Shown here piece by piece: positions 1 to 9,736 of a stretch of DNA of 64,000 nucleotides (position 1 is its first letter; each line of letters opens with the position of its first letter). Made by a program: the position numbers and the translations under genes. This DNA is from Candidatus Leptovillus gracilis (GTDB lineage: Bacteria > Chloroflexota > Anaerolineae > Promineifilales > Promineifilaceae): contig JADJXA010000003.1 in NCBI GenBank assembly GCA_016716065.1, positions 310,001 through 374,000 of the forward strand, in the 5' to 3' direction. Under the pieces are notes generated by a model. It did no database searches. It was given only the letters and a program-made list of their open reading frames with translations, and was not told the DNA's origin.

Positions 1-1417
1 TTGCAGACCTTTTATGAGTCGCCCAATGCCGGGTTGCTCATCCTGTACGGCCGTCGGCGCATTGGCAAGACCCGGCTCATCACCCACTTTCTGGAGCAGC
101 GCCAGACAGCGCCCCTGTTTTACTGGATGGCGACAACTCACAATGAAGCCTACCAGCTGCGCGATTTCTCCCAGGCCATCCTGGACTACGACCCCCGCAT
201 GTCTGGGCCACCAACGGCCGATTTCACCTTTGCCAGTTGGGAGGCGGCGCTGCACCACCTGGCCGACATCGTGGCGTTAAGCAGTCAGCCCCATCTGCTG
301 GTGTTGGACGAATTTACCTACCTGCTGCGCAACGAACCGGCCATCAGCAGCATCTTCCAAAAAGTATGGGACCATCGTCTATCGCACATCCCGCAGCTTA
401 AGCTCATCCTCACCGGCTCGCTGATCGGCATGATGGCGCGAGAGGTTTTTGCCTATCAAGCCCCTTTGTACGGCCGAGCCACCGCCCAAATTCGCCTGCG
501 CCCGCTGCCCTATGCCGCGGTCTTGGCCCTGTTCCCGGAACGACCAGCCGATGAACGGGTGGCGCTTTACGGCGTCACCGGGGGCGTACCGGCTTACCTT
601 GAACTGTTTACGCGCACGGACAGTTTTGTTACAGCGCTGCGGGACCACTGTCTGTCGCCGGGCAGCCTGATGCTGTCCGACCCGCCGCTCATCCTCTATG
701 AACAACTGCAAGAACCGCAGACCTATGAGTCTATCCTATCGTCGGTGGCCGCTGGTTTTCACCAATGGTCAGACATTGCCAAAATGTCTGGCCTGAGCGA
801 AACCGCGTTGGGGCATTATCTCAAAATTCTACAAGAGTTGGAATTCATCGAACGACGCGAGCCGGTGTTGGCCCGGCCGCAGAGCAAAAGCGGCCGTTAC
901 TTTGTCCGCGACCATTTTCTGCGCTTTTACTACCGCTTTGTGGTACCGCAGCTTGGCCCGCTGGCCCGTGGTTATCAGGCAGCGGCGGCGACAAAAATTC
1001 AGGCGGAGTTACGGCCGTTTCTCGGTGAACATGTTTTTGAAGAGTTGTGCCGTGAATGGGTTTGGGCGGCGGCGATGGCCGGACAACTCCCGTTTGTGCC
1101 CGAAGCTGTGGGGTCTTACTGGCGCACCTATCGGGGGCAGGGGGTGCAGCTTGATGTGGTAGCGGCCGCCCCCCGTGAGCAGAAACTCCTGATTGGCGAA
1201 GGCGAAATGGGGACGGGATGCGCTCAGCCGGCACGTCCTGAACGACCTGATAAAACGCAGCCAGCGCATGGCGCAGGTGACGGAGGGGTGGCAAACACAG
1301 TATGCTTTGTTTGCGCGAGGCGGGTTTACGGCCGCTTTGCAGCAGGAGGCTCAGGAAACAGGGTCGCGTCTGATTTCCCTAAGCGAATTGGAACAGCAGT
1401 TGGCGGAGGCTGAATAA
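1..1417 (+). pseudogene. AAA ATPase (archaeal ATPase/DUF234-like), 5' partial, frameshifted
   Basis: The N-terminus lies outside the window, because the family normally has a short segment before the P-loop. Walker A is visible as LYGRRRIGKTRL at about residues 14-25 and Walker B as LLVLDEFTYLL at about 99-109. A winged-helix/DUF234-like C-terminal part follows (QWSDIAKMSGLSETALGHYL). The frame that opens at base 1 becomes nonsense after LLIGE near base 1200. The expected family ending (AKWGRDALSRHVL...) continues in the next frame to the stop at 1417, so one extra base, probably a G near 1201, breaks the gene. Such ATPases are usually stand-alone, of uncertain role, often in mobile regions. 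A sequencing error is as likely as true decay. Confidence 0.75.
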
Positions 1418-1716
1418 CAGCGCTGCAGAGCTATGTTTGACCCCAGTGAATGCCGGTTGTCAAGGGCAAGGCAGCGAAAGACAGGCGATGTTGGCAATCA
1501 GCCTGATTGGGTTAATCCGACCTCATTCAAAAAGGAAGAGAGCATTGTCTGGCCCGCCAGAGACCTGGCAACGAAGTTGCCCCAAAGTCGCTGTGTCGGT
1601 AGGTTGTTGGGGCAAGATGGTGTGGCGTAGTGAAACGGCAGAAGGTCGAAAAATGTCAATGGTTTTTGCCCCGTTCATTATTTCCGATAAGGAAGAATCG
1701 TTGATATTAATTGGCT
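1418..1716. other. Intergenic, no gene seen
   Basis: Short open frames exist here, but none has family-like composition or a ribosome binding site. The stretch separates the broken ATPase from the RhuM-like gene. Confidence 0.5.
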
Positions 1717-1744
1717 TTGAAACTCCGGCCATTTCGGCTAGAAT
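1717..1744 (+). promoter_or_regulatory. Sigma70-like promoter of the RhuM-like gene
   Basis: TTGAAA at 1717-1722 and TAGAAT at 1739-1744 are separated by 16 bases, close to consensus boxes and spacing. They lie about 40 bases upstream of the start at 1784, which has AGAAGGA in front of it. Confidence 0.5.
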
Positions 1745-1783
1745 ATTTGTGCTAAAAAACCAACCCCTCCAGAAGGATGCGCA

Positions 1784-2722
1784 ATGGATAGAAAACCACA
1801 GTCGCAGCTGATTCTCTACCAGACCGAAGATGGACAGACGCAAATCCAGGTCGTCATGCAAGAGGACACCGTCTGGCTGACGCAAAAAGAGATGGCCGAG
1901 TTGTTCCAACGGGACCAATCGGTTATTTCCCGGCATATCAACAACGTGTTCAAAGAAGGCGAACTGGATGCCGAAAGCAATATGCATTTTTTGCATATTG
2001 CTAACTCAGACAAGCCAGTCGCCTTTTACAATCTGGATGTCATCATCTCTGTCGGCTACCGAGTTAAATCCCATCGTGGTGTCCAGTTCCGCATTTGGGC
2101 TACCGGGACGCTTCGCGAATACCTGGTGAAAGGCTTTGTCCTCAACGACGCCCGACTGGAGGGCAGCGAACGCAACTACTTTGAGGAACTGGTCGAACGG
2201 GTCCGCCGGATTCGGACGTCTGAGCAGCAGTTCTATCGCAAAGCCCTGGACATCTTTGCCACCAGCATTGATTATGACCCGAAGGCGGCTCAGGCTCAGG
2301 AATTCTTCGCCACCGTACAAAACAAGTTCCATTACGCCATTCATGGACGGACGGCGGCTGAACTCATCACCGAGCGGATCAACAGCCAGTCGCCAGCGAT
2401 GGGTCTTACCAACTGGTCAGGACAGGTGGTGACCGCGAAAGAGGCCTGTATTGCCAAAAATTATCTCCAAGAGCTTGAACTGAAACGGCTCAACCTGCTG
2501 GTGGAGCAATTCCTGGCCTATGCGGAGTTGCAGGCGGTGGAGAAACGACCGATGTACATGCAGCAGTGGATTCACAAACTAGATGACTTCTTGCGCTTCA
2601 ACGAGAAAGCGGTTTTGCAAGGCAAAGGCAAAGTATCGCGCCAGGACATGGAAGCCAGAGTGCGCGAGGAATTGCAGCGCTATCAGGAGCAACAGAAGCG
2701 CCTGGAAACTGGCGACAGCTGA
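1784..2722 (+). CDS. RhuM family protein
   Basis: A 312-residue protein with the RhuM signature. The N-terminal part reads LILYQTEDGQTQIQVVMQ, then WLTQKEMAELFQRDQSVISRH, which resembles a DNA-binding helix-turn-helix, then VAFYNLDVIISVGYRVKS and RIWATGTLREYLVKGF. The C-terminal half is helical and resembles the Fic/Doc-linked region of this family. The start is supported by AGAAGGA eight bases upstream. RhuM was named from a Salmonella pathogenicity island. Members are scattered in genomic islands and their biochemical function is not settled. The neighbours here (broken ATPase, IS66) fit an accessory region. It appears intact and monocistronic. Confidence 0.85.
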   Translation: MDRKPQSQLILYQTEDGQTQIQVVMQEDTVWLTQKEMAELFQRDQSVISRHINNVFKEGELDAESNMHFLHIANSDKPVAFYNLDVIISVGYRVKSHRGVQFRIWATGTLREYLVKGFVLNDARLEGSERNYFEELVERVRRIRTSEQQFYRKALDIFATSIDYDPKAAQAQEFFATVQNKFHYAIHGRTAAELITERINSQSPAMGLTNWSGQVVTAKEACIAKNYLQELELKRLNLLVEQFLAYAELQAVEKRPMYMQQWIHKLDDFLRFNEKAVLQGKGKVSRQDMEARVREELQRYQEQQKRLETGDS

Positions 2723-2879
2723 CCCCGCATTGGGGAATGATCATCTACGTTGTGGTCGATAGGATACTTTTGTGGCGGTAGAAACGGCCGTTTTCACCTT
2801 CTTTCGCCCTCATTTCCCTCCTCAACTAACCGTACATATTGCAAGCGTATGGACAAGAAAGTAGCCAGAACAGCAGGCG

Positions 2880-2893
2880 AAAGTAAGATTATT
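2880..2893. repeat. Left half of a 28-bp dispersed repeat, split by the IS66 element
   Basis: Bases 2880-2893 plus 4392-4405, rejoined after removing the IS and one target copy, match bases 8780-8807 (reverse complement) over 28 bases without mismatch. The last eight bases (AGATTATT) are the target duplication. Confidence 0.8.
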
Positions 2894-4383
2894 GTAACTA
2901 TACAGGTCCAAAACCTGTGGTATAAATGATAAGCATGGACGAAGTGCAACAACTGCGAGCAGAAAACAAGCAACTTAAGCGAGAAGTCCAAGAACTCCGC
3001 GAAAAGTTGACCGTTGCTGAGACTCAAATCAAGCATTTAGTCGAGTTGCTTGGTCAAAATAGCCACAACTCCAGTTGGCCGTCCAGCCGCGATAAAGGCC
3101 GACAGAAGCCTAAGCCCAAAAGTCTACGGCCACAAACAGAGCGCAAAGCTGGTGGTCAGGAAGGACATGAAGGGCATACGCTTGAGTTCAATCCCAAAAC
3201 CAGATTTCATTGAACCGCATCGTCCAGCCCGCTGTGACCATTGCCAAGCCCCATTGTCCGAAGAAATTGTAGCCAGTAAAGTTGCTAAACGACAGGTCTT
3301 TGAATTACCGCCATTGCGTTATGTGACCATCGAACACCAAGCCGAAACCATCATCTGTCCCTGTTGTGGTGAAGCAACAACCGGTGAATTTCCAGCGGAT
3401 GTGACCAACCCGGTGCAATATGGTTCGCAAGTCAAGCGGTTGTCAGTTTATCTGCGCAATGAGCAGTTCATTCCGTATGAACGAGAGCGACAGATGTTGG
3501 CCGACCTGTTTGAATTACCCATTTCCACTGGTTCATTGCAAAACTTTTTAGAGACTGCCGCAGAAAATGTGAAGCCAGCCACACAAGCCATTAAAGAAGC
3601 CGTCAAAAAGGCCGAAGTCGGTCATGCTGATGAGACAGGCTTCTATATCAGTGGAAAAAGAGCTTGGCTCCATACCGTCAGCACCCCAGAATTGACTTAT
3701 TATGAACCGCATCAAAGTCGGGGCAAAAAGGCGACTGACGCCATTGGCATTCTGCCTGAATTCACCGGCGCCCTTGTTCACGATAACTGGGCGACCTATT
3801 TCAAGTATCAATTGTTGCTTCATGCCTTGTGCAATGCCCATCATTTGCGCGAGTTGACGGCTCTGGTTGAGAACGATCAACAGCAATGGGCAGCACTGAT
3901 GATTGTCTATTTGTTATCGGCCAAACAATTGGTTGCCGAAGCTTATCAGGCAGGGGAAACCGAATTGTCAATCGAGCAGTTGCAACGAATCCACCAAATG
4001 TATGACACCATTGTTGCCTTCGGTTTTAGAGGAAAACCTGTTACCTGATGAACATCCGCCCCTTGTCAAACGAGGGCGGCGCAAAAAAAACAAAGGCGCG
4101 TAATCTGGTAGAACATTTGACAAGCAGCAGGAGGCTATCTTGCGTTTTGTCCATGATTTTAAGGTGCCGTTTGATAACAACTTGGCTGAACGAGACATCA
4201 GAATGATGAAGGTTCAGCAGAAAATCTCAGGCTCTTTTCGCAGTTGGGAAGGCGCTGAACAATTCTGTTCGCTGCGCACCTATATTTCCACGATTCGTAA
4301 ACAGGGTCTCAATGTGTGGGAAGCATTAGGGTCTCTGTTTGACGATAATGTTCTCATGCCTCAACTCACACCTGTATAGTTAC
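2894..4383 (+). mobile_element. IS66-family insertion sequence with intact ends and 8-bp target duplication
   Basis: The element is 1,490 bp. Its left end GTAACTATACAGGT (2894-2907) is a perfect 14-bp inverted repeat of the right end ACCTGTATAGTTAC (4370-4383). It is flanked by the direct repeat AGATTATT (2886-2893 and 4384-4391), the 8-bp duplication expected for IS66. It carries only a transposase and no tnpA or tnpB, as in the ISBst12-type subgroup. The transposase frame is broken several times, so the copy is not autonomous. No ACGGCCGT palindrome was seen inside it, unlike the surrounding DNA, which suggests recent arrival. Confidence 0.9.
2926..4379 (+). pseudogene. IS66 transposase (TnpC), multiply frameshifted
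   Basis: The protein begins with a coiled coil (VQQLRAENKQLKREVQELRE) and a basic SSRDKGRQKPK segment typical of IS66 N-termini. It then shifts frame near 3213 into the zinc-binding part (CDHCQAPL, CPCCGEATTG) and the catalytic core. The three acidic positions are GHADETGFY near 3627, LVHDNWATY near 3776 and NNLAERDIR near 4182. A second shift falls near 4015, an in-frame stop near 4101, and two small indels around 4100-4140 precede the last block. The stop codon sits inside the right inverted repeat. At least three disruptions make this a pseudogene unless the local sequence is faulty. Confidence 0.88.
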
Positions 4384-4391
4384 AGATTATT

Positions 4392-4405
4392 TTTGAGTCA
4401 ATGCG
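4392..4405. repeat. Right half of the 28-bp dispersed repeat
   Basis: Continues the repeat described at 2880-2893. Both this reconstructed copy and the 8780-8807 copy can be read as S-K-I-I-F-E-S-M-R, so they may be remnants of a duplicated coding sequence. Confidence 0.7.
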
Positions 4406-4516
4406 ATTCGTAAGTGCTGTCGCAGACGGTTTGTGTGTTTATCAATCTGCAATTGGGGCGGCTACCGCTTCATTTAGATGATTTTAGTGTCCGCTAAAAA
4501 GTTGAACATTGGGTAG

Positions 4517-4742
4517 AATTAGTTATCGAGGCTCAAAAAACTCTCGGAAATCTTGGGTATCACTCTGGAACAACCGAAGGACGACGAGAAATGAGGGCAA
4601 CCGTCAGCCAATTGGCGCAGAAAATAAATACGAAACAAGCCTGTGACCAGCTGGCGTACTCGCGCAGCAGTTACTATCGGCAACAACAGACAAAAGCAGC
4701 CGTGGGTGAAGCACGCCGTGCCCCCACAACCTGCCGCTAACA
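4517..4742 (+). pseudogene. IS3-family transposase remnant (orfA end plus orfB start)
   Basis: The first part reads VIEAQK and, after a one-base shift, LSEILGITLEQPKDDEK followed by a stop, which matches the usual C-terminus of IS3-family OrfA. Next comes MRATVSQLAQKINTKQACDQ and then LAYSRSSYYRQQQ, the characteristic start of OrfB (helix-turn-helix before the integrase core). The rest of OrfB is missing: a stop follows within about 20 codons and the chloride-channel gene begins immediately. No inverted repeats were found, so only a relic remains. Confidence 0.7.
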
Positions 4743-4754
4743 GTGAACGGATAT

Positions 4755-6542
4755 ATGAAACTCCTTTTGCAATTCTTCCGCGGCATCTTCGACGACTTTT
4801 GGGGCACATTACGCGCCGTGGCCTCCTACGTCAACGAGGAAGAGAGGCGACTGGTTGTCCAGTCTGTGATCATTGGCGTCGTTGTATGGGTGGCGGTCTT
4901 TTCACTCAAGGAGAGCGTCCATTGGCTTTTCCACATCACCCTCCGTTGGCTGGAAAATGCGCCTTCGCTGTTGTTTGTGTTTGCGCCGCTGCTGTTGGGC
5001 GCGGCCGTTGTAGCCGCCATCTCCCGCGCCCACGCGGAAATCATCTACTACCGGGACAACCAGGGGCAAATCCATCAGCTTAACGACGTGGAAGGCGACG
5101 GTTTGGAACGCGCTATTTCGCTCTACTACATGTCTGAACCCACCCTCGAAAACGCCCTGACCGGCCAGGAAGGGGTGGCCGTACGTTGGCAAATGCCTAC
5201 GTTTAGTCTGGCGCTGCGCAAATTTGCCGCCACTCTGGCGACTTTGGGGAGCGGCGGTAGTGGTGGCCTGGAGGCCAGTGTGGCTTTGATTGGCGAGAGT
5301 TTGTCGGCCAGCCTGTTTAAGCCGCGTAAACTGGGCGAAGAGGCGGCGACTCGTGTGACTGCTTTGCGGCGTGTGTGGTATTGGTGGCAGCCGGGCAACC
5401 CGGACCATTTACAGACGGCGCAGTTGAGCGGCATCGCTGCCGCCGTGTCTGTGCTGTTGGGCGCACCCTTTGCCGCCGCCTTTTTTGCTACCGAGGTGAT
5501 GTATCGGCGACGCCCCATTGTGGAAAAGCTGATGTTTTCGCTGATTTCGGCCTTGGTCGCTTTTTTTCTGACAGACCTGTTTTCGGCCGGGCATACGGCG
5601 ATTTTTGAAGTGGGGACTCATTACGTGCCGCCGTCTGACCTGCCGTATTATGGCGTGTTGGCCTTGATGTCTGTGTTGATTTCGCTGTTGAGCATCTTTT
5701 TTCGGCTGCTGCGCGGCCGTTTTGACCATGCGTTTCACCATCGTTTGCCGGGAACTTACGTGCGTCATCTGGTGGGGGCGGGGTTAACGGCCGTTACCGC
5801 CATCATCGTAGCCTGGACTTTGCAAAACGCAGGTCTGACGGATAAAGGACTCGAATTAGTTCTGGGAACAGGTGAATCGGCCATTAACGCGGCTCTGGCC
5901 GGCGAACTAACTATTGTCGAGGCTTTGGTTGCTCTGGGGGCTAAAATTATTGCCACTCTGATGACCATCACCTCTGGCGGGTCGGCTGGGCTGTTGGTTC
6001 CCTCGCTTTTTTTCGGCACGATGGTCGCTACAGCGTTTGCCGGGTGGTTTAACTACGAGCCGATGATGCTCATTGTGCCGGCCATGACGGCCAGCCTGGT
6101 CTCGCTGGTGAATGTGCCGCTGGCAGCGATCTTATTCACGGTGGAGGTGTTTGGCTCCATCTACATGGTTCCGGCGCTGTTGGCGTTGGTGATCGCCGAA
6201 CTGCTGGCCCACGACAACAGCATCTACCGCACGCAGCGCGAGACGTATGACAGCCGCCAGATTCTGCCGGGCGTCAGCATTCGCCGGGTACGAATACCAT
6301 CTGCCTGGGCAGATCAGACGTTGATAGACCTGGATTTTCGTAAACAGTTTGATTTGAATGTGATTGGTCTGGTGGAGCGCGGCGAACGCGACGGCCGTCC
6401 GCGCATTCGCCTGGGGACAGCTTCCACCACAAAGCTGGAAGCCGACGACGTATTAGTTGTGCTGGGGCGCGATGAACAGTTGGCGGTATTAGACACGGCC
6501 GTGGCTGAGCTTTATATGTTGGAACTACCCAGAACAGATTGA
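4755..6542 (+). CDS. Voltage-gated chloride channel family protein (ClC) with C-terminal TrkA-C domain
   Basis: A polytopic inner-membrane protein of about 595 residues. The ClC core has the ion-pathway motif region GSGGSGGLEASVALIGESL (about residues 166-184) and the later SGGSAGLLVPSLFFG motif (near 410), plus about ten hydrophobic segments. After the membrane part comes a TrkA-C/RCK-C-like domain (about 510-590: LDFRKQFDLNVIGLVERGE ... LEADDVLVVLGRDEQL), usually a regulatory ligand-binding module. ClC proteins are either Cl- channels or H+/Cl- exchangers, and the sequence alone does not decide which. I chose the ATG at 4755; an in-frame GTG at 4743 is possible. Neither start has a strong ribosome binding site, and the preceding IS3 relic may have removed the native upstream region. 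Confidence 0.9.
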   Translation: MKLLLQFFRGIFDDFWGTLRAVASYVNEEERRLVVQSVIIGVVVWVAVFSLKESVHWLFHITLRWLENAPSLLFVFAPLLLGAAVVAAISRAHAEIIYYRDNQGQIHQLNDVEGDGLERAISLYYMSEPTLENALTGQEGVAVRWQMPTFSLALRKFAATLATLGSGGSGGLEASVALIGESLSASLFKPRKLGEEAATRVTALRRVWYWWQPGNPDHLQTAQLSGIAAAVSVLLGAPFAAAFFATEVMYRRRPIVEKLMFSLISALVAFFLTDLFSAGHTAIFEVGTHYVPPSDLPYYGVLALMSVLISLLSIFFRLLRGRFDHAFHHRLPGTYVRHLVGAGLTAVTAIIVAWTLQNAGLTDKGLELVLGTGESAINAALAGELTIVEALVALGAKIIATLMTITSGGSAGLLVPSLFFGTMVATAFAGWFNYEPMMLIVPAMTASLVSLVNVPLAAILFTVEVFGSIYMVPALLALVIAELLAHDNSIYRTQRETYDSRQILPGVSIRRVRIPSAWADQTLIDLDFRKQFDLNVIGLVERGERDGRPRIRLGTASTTKLEADDVLVVLGRDEQLAVLDTAVAELYMLELPRTD

Positions 6543-6668
6543 CAATGGGAAAAACGTTGGCGGGAACTGGTGGTGGCCTACGTGTTATCAATCCCCTCCC
6601 AGTGGGCTTGTAGTAAGCGCCGTAAAATCTCTTGTTCCCTTCTTTGCCGATAGCGGCGCTGTTAGCGC

Positions 6669-6921
6669 CTACTCGCTACCGTGCACCTTTTCTCCCCTAT
6701 CGCCCACCAACCGGCCATCAGCCAAAGCCACAACCTCATCCACTTGCGCCAAACCCGCCGGGCTGTGGGTGATGAGCAGCCGGCTGCGTCCTTCAGCCAG
6801 CCGGAAGATGGTGTCCGGTACTGCCTCTTCGGTTTGCGGGTCCAGACTGGCCGTTGGTTCATCCAGCAGAAGGATGGGCGCATTTGGCAGCATGGCGCTC
6901 GCCGACGCTTAACTGCATCCC
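6669..6921 (-). pseudogene. ABC transporter ATPase fragment
   Basis: Only the C-terminal third of a nucleotide-binding domain is left. Visible are a signature-like QLSVGER near 6905, Walker B with D-loop in LLLDEPTASLDPQTE, and the H-loop LLITHSPAGL. The pieces before and after the signature are in different frames and the conserved stretch between them is shortened. The closest flavour is the CydC/CydD-type exporter ATPase, but the fragment is too short to be sure. Nothing upstream on the minus strand completes it. Confidence 0.75.
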
Positions 6922-7160
6922 CAACGCCCCTACATTATGCTGTCACCATATGTGGGTGATGAAAATGGTTGCATCATATTTTTGCGAAATCTAAATCATG
7001 ACATATTGACCACAAAGCACATATATGGGTGCATCACATTCAAAATCCATGTACATAAGGGTGAAAGCTACTCGCCGAAGTCTCGTTATAGTATTAGTGT
7101 CTCCACTTCTGATGGTTAGCTTGAATCGAACCTTTTCGAGGCTTTGTGCAAAACCCTTCT
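6922..7160. other. AT-richer intergenic stretch, no gene seen
   Basis: The stretch is AT-richer than its neighbours and lacks the ACGGCCGT palindrome. No protein family or RNA was recognised. It holds the 3' flank of the MscS gene. Confidence 0.5.
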
Positions 7161-8594
7161 TCATGCTGTCGGATCCAGTAAATTTTCTCCCTCTTCAGGG
7201 GTGCGGGAATGGCGCGCTTGCCGCTCAATTTCACTCGCCTCACTGCGTAAACCACCTTCAGCTCCTGTCGAGAGTGTTTCCGGTTCTTGTTGTGCTTCGT
7301 CCTCTGCCGTTAAATTGGCATCCCCTGGCTCAACCAGGCGCACAGTCACCCCGTTGGGGAAGATCAATTCCCGCGATTCGTCCGGCATGGAGATGTGGGC
7401 ATTCTGAAAAGCCCGCTTCACCAGGCGAATCACCGACGACCTCACTTTCTGCCAACTGTGCTGACTGCCGTCTACCCAGAAATAAATTTGCAGGTTCACC
7501 GTGGCGCTGCCCAGATTTTCCACCAAAACCAACGGTTCCGGCTCCTTTAAGACCGCCGGATGTTCCGCCAGCACCTGCATGACCAGTTCCTGAGCCGTCG
7601 TAATCTTATCTTCATAGCCAATGCCCACTATAAATCCTACACGGCGGTTGGGATTGCTGGTGTAGTTGAAGATTTTGCTTTTGTAGACGGTGGCGTTGGG
7701 AATTTGGACGTGATTGCCCTCCAGGGTCATTAGGACGGTGGCGCGGGTGGTCAAAAGCTGCACGTAGCCCATCGTGTCATCAATCTCCACCAGATCGCCT
7801 GTGTGGAAGGGGTTTTGCATGCTGAGGAAAATGCTGGAGAGGAAGTTTTCGGTGATGTCACGGAAAGCAATACCAAGAACCAGTCCCAGCAATCCTGTAC
7901 CGCCGATCACAGTGAGGGCAATACGGGTTAATCCGGCTATCTGAAAGACGATGTAGAGGCCCAGCAGAAACACGCCCACACCTATACCCCGGGCAATGAC
8001 GTTGACCAACAGGTTGTTGGGGAGTCGGCGATGCAGGAGACGGCGGGATAGAGAAACGGCTAACTTGGCGAAAAGGGCGGCAATGAACAGCACGAACAGG
8101 CTGAAGATCATCAGGGGCAGAGCACGCACGATGCTGCGCCCTTGGGCGCGCAATCCGGCCAATGCCGGCTCAAAATCCCAGATTGAGGGTTCCAAGAGGG
8201 TGATCTGGTTCACAACGGCGGCCACGTCCTGAGTATTGCGAGCCAAGTCACCAGCCCACCTTTTGAATTCCTGGGACTCAGTCTGGCCTGTTAAAAAGAC
8301 GACCCCGTTTTGTACCGTTACGTTAGGAGAGGTGAACCAGCCCGTGGATTCGAGGATGTTTTGGAGCCGTTCACTTATTTCTTCGTCACGGGCAACCGGC
8401 TGCACGTCTACCCGCTCCGGCGCTTCGATGGGCGCTTCACCGGGAACGGCCGTGGGCGTTGCCTCGGGTCTATCTTGGGCATGGGTGGGAACGGCAACGA
8501 ACACCAGCCCGAGGAGAGGAAGGAGCCAAAAGAACCGCCGAAGATGTCGATCTAGGAATTTGACAAACGTGATTTTGAATACTTGACGGTCCAT
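7161..8594 (-). CDS. Mechanosensitive ion channel (MscS family) with N-terminal BON domain
   Basis: A 477-residue protein starting at the ATG at 8594, chosen because AGAAGG lies about eight bases upstream and the signal peptide follows directly (FFWLLPLLGLVFVAVPTHAQ). A BON domain (about 72-132, TGWFTSPNVTVQNGVVFLTG) precedes three membrane helices. The MscS core contains GTGLLGLVLGIAFRDITENF and HTGDLVEIDDTMGYV; the beta domain has QIPNATVYKSKIFNYT. MscS channels gate on membrane tension and release solutes on hypo-osmotic shock. BON domains are thought to bind membranes or the cell envelope. It is probably monocistronic. Confidence 0.9.
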   Translation of the reverse strand: MDRQVFKITFVKFLDRHLRRFFWLLPLLGLVFVAVPTHAQDRPEATPTAVPGEAPIEAPERVDVQPVARDEEISERLQNILESTGWFTSPNVTVQNGVVFLTGQTESQEFKRWAGDLARNTQDVAAVVNQITLLEPSIWDFEPALAGLRAQGRSIVRALPLMIFSLFVLFIAALFAKLAVSLSRRLLHRRLPNNLLVNVIARGIGVGVFLLGLYIVFQIAGLTRIALTVIGGTGLLGLVLGIAFRDITENFLSSIFLSMQNPFHTGDLVEIDDTMGYVQLLTTRATVLMTLEGNHVQIPNATVYKSKIFNYTSNPNRRVGFIVGIGYEDKITTAQELVMQVLAEHPAVLKEPEPLVLVENLGSATVNLQIYFWVDGSQHSWQKVRSSVIRLVKRAFQNAHISMPDESRELIFPNGVTVRLVEPGDANLTAEDEAQQEPETLSTGAEGGLRSEASEIERQARHSRTPEEGENLLDPTA

Positions 8595-9076
8595 AAATAA
8601 CCTTCTATGAATGCATTTCCAGAACAGTGGGCAGCGCCACAAGTTCCATGTCCTGGCGGGATTACTTTCGGGATAAAGACGGAGTTCATTCTATAGGAGT
8701 TTACTCTATAGGTGATACCTCTATCGTCATACAAGAAAGTCTTTGATGCAAATTTATCCGAAATGACTCATTATTGGGGCGCATTGACTCAAAAATAATC
8801 TTACTTTGCTCATCTTGTAGGATGGGTTTAGTTTCCTCCAAACAAACTTGTGACGATGTAAAGAGAGCACGAAGGCTAGAAAACGGCCGTTTCCCCGGCC
8901 CACACTTTTTTGCCCATTCCACCTGCAGCCAATGGTCATTTCCTTGTTCCACATCTTGCGTTCTGGAGACGGCCGTTGCCCCTACTTACGCCCTTTAGCC
9001 AGGAGCGGTCGTCATAGGCTGTTCGCTCACCTGCGTCAGACAATCCGCCAACGGCCGTTCCCCCCACCCTCTTTTC
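8595..9076. other. Intergenic region with palindromes and a dispersed repeat
   Basis: It contains exact ACGGCCGT copies near 8883, 8969 and 9051 and the intact 28-bp repeat at 8780-8807. An 83-codon minus-strand open frame (8952-8701) covers the repeat but has no family resemblance, so it is not called. Confidence 0.5.
8780..8807 (-). repeat. Intact copy of the 28-bp dispersed repeat targeted by IS66 elsewhere
   Basis: On the minus strand it begins AAAGTAAGATTATT and continues TTTGAGTCAATGCG. It is identical to the sequence made by joining 2880-2893 to 4392-4405, so this copy shows the empty site into which the IS66 element inserted. Confidence 0.8.
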
Positions 9077-9565
9077 CTACCAGAAACGCAAATACGGTCC
9101 CGCCTGACCGCTTGCCATCATCTGCGCCAGGAAGGACAAAACGGCCGTTTCATCCCCTGCCACCTCACCCGGCGCATCGCCCGGCGAGCCGACCATGACC
9201 GAGAGTGTGTCTGTCGTCGCACCGCGTACCAGGCTCACCCGCCCCGCCAGCAGCAGGGGACGATAGGCGGCGGCGGTGGGGAGAACCTTCTCCGCGACCT
9301 CGGTGGACCAAATCGGCGATACCTGCGCATAGGTCACAGGCTGCGCGCCGCCCGTCAACCAGGCCGCTATCAAGGATTCCGCTCGGCCCGGAGACAGGAA
9401 ATTCAACGCTTGTATCCCCATCCCGCCGACCTGGTCGCCCAACGTCAGGTAGTGCCAGCGACCATGCCGGAAGAGAACTGCCCGGTTGCCGTGCAGCAGC
9501 GCCGTCTCAGATTGCTCTAACTGGCGGCGGAGTGGGATGTGCGCTTCTTCGATTTCATCGTTCAT
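9077..9565 (-). CDS. Hypothetical protein
   Basis: A 162-residue soluble protein without signal peptide, membrane segment or recognised motif. It is an alternating alpha/beta sequence with a charged N-terminus (MNDEIEEAHIPLRRQLEQSE). Codon use and embedded ACGGCCGT palindromes match the neighbouring genes, which supports a real, long-resident gene. It stands alone between the MscS gene and the beta-propeller lipoprotein. No function is proposed. Confidence 0.55.
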   Translation of the reverse strand: MNDEIEEAHIPLRRQLEQSETALLHGNRAVLFRHGRWHYLTLGDQVGGMGIQALNFLSPGRAESLIAAWLTGGAQPVTYAQVSPIWSTEVAEKVLPTAAAYRPLLLAGRVSLVRGATTDTLSVMVGSPGDAPGEVAGDETAVLSFLAQMMASGQAGPYLRFW

Positions 9566-9736
9566 CGGTGTTGTTTGTCCCTGGTGGGATGAACGGCCGT
9601 TGTTGGATTATTACCGGCAGGTGGCATAGAGGGTGGCCTGGTGGACGGCCGTTAACCAACCGGTCAACAGAATGCTCAGAGAACTTCAAGCTGTGCGCAT
9701 GTGTCACTGCCGCCCGGCACTCTCTTAACCAACCAG

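Noticed and set aside
8701..8952. An 83-codon minus-strand open frame covering the 28-bp repeat
   Set aside because: No family resemblance and no clear ribosome binding site; kept only as a possible relic in the repeat description.
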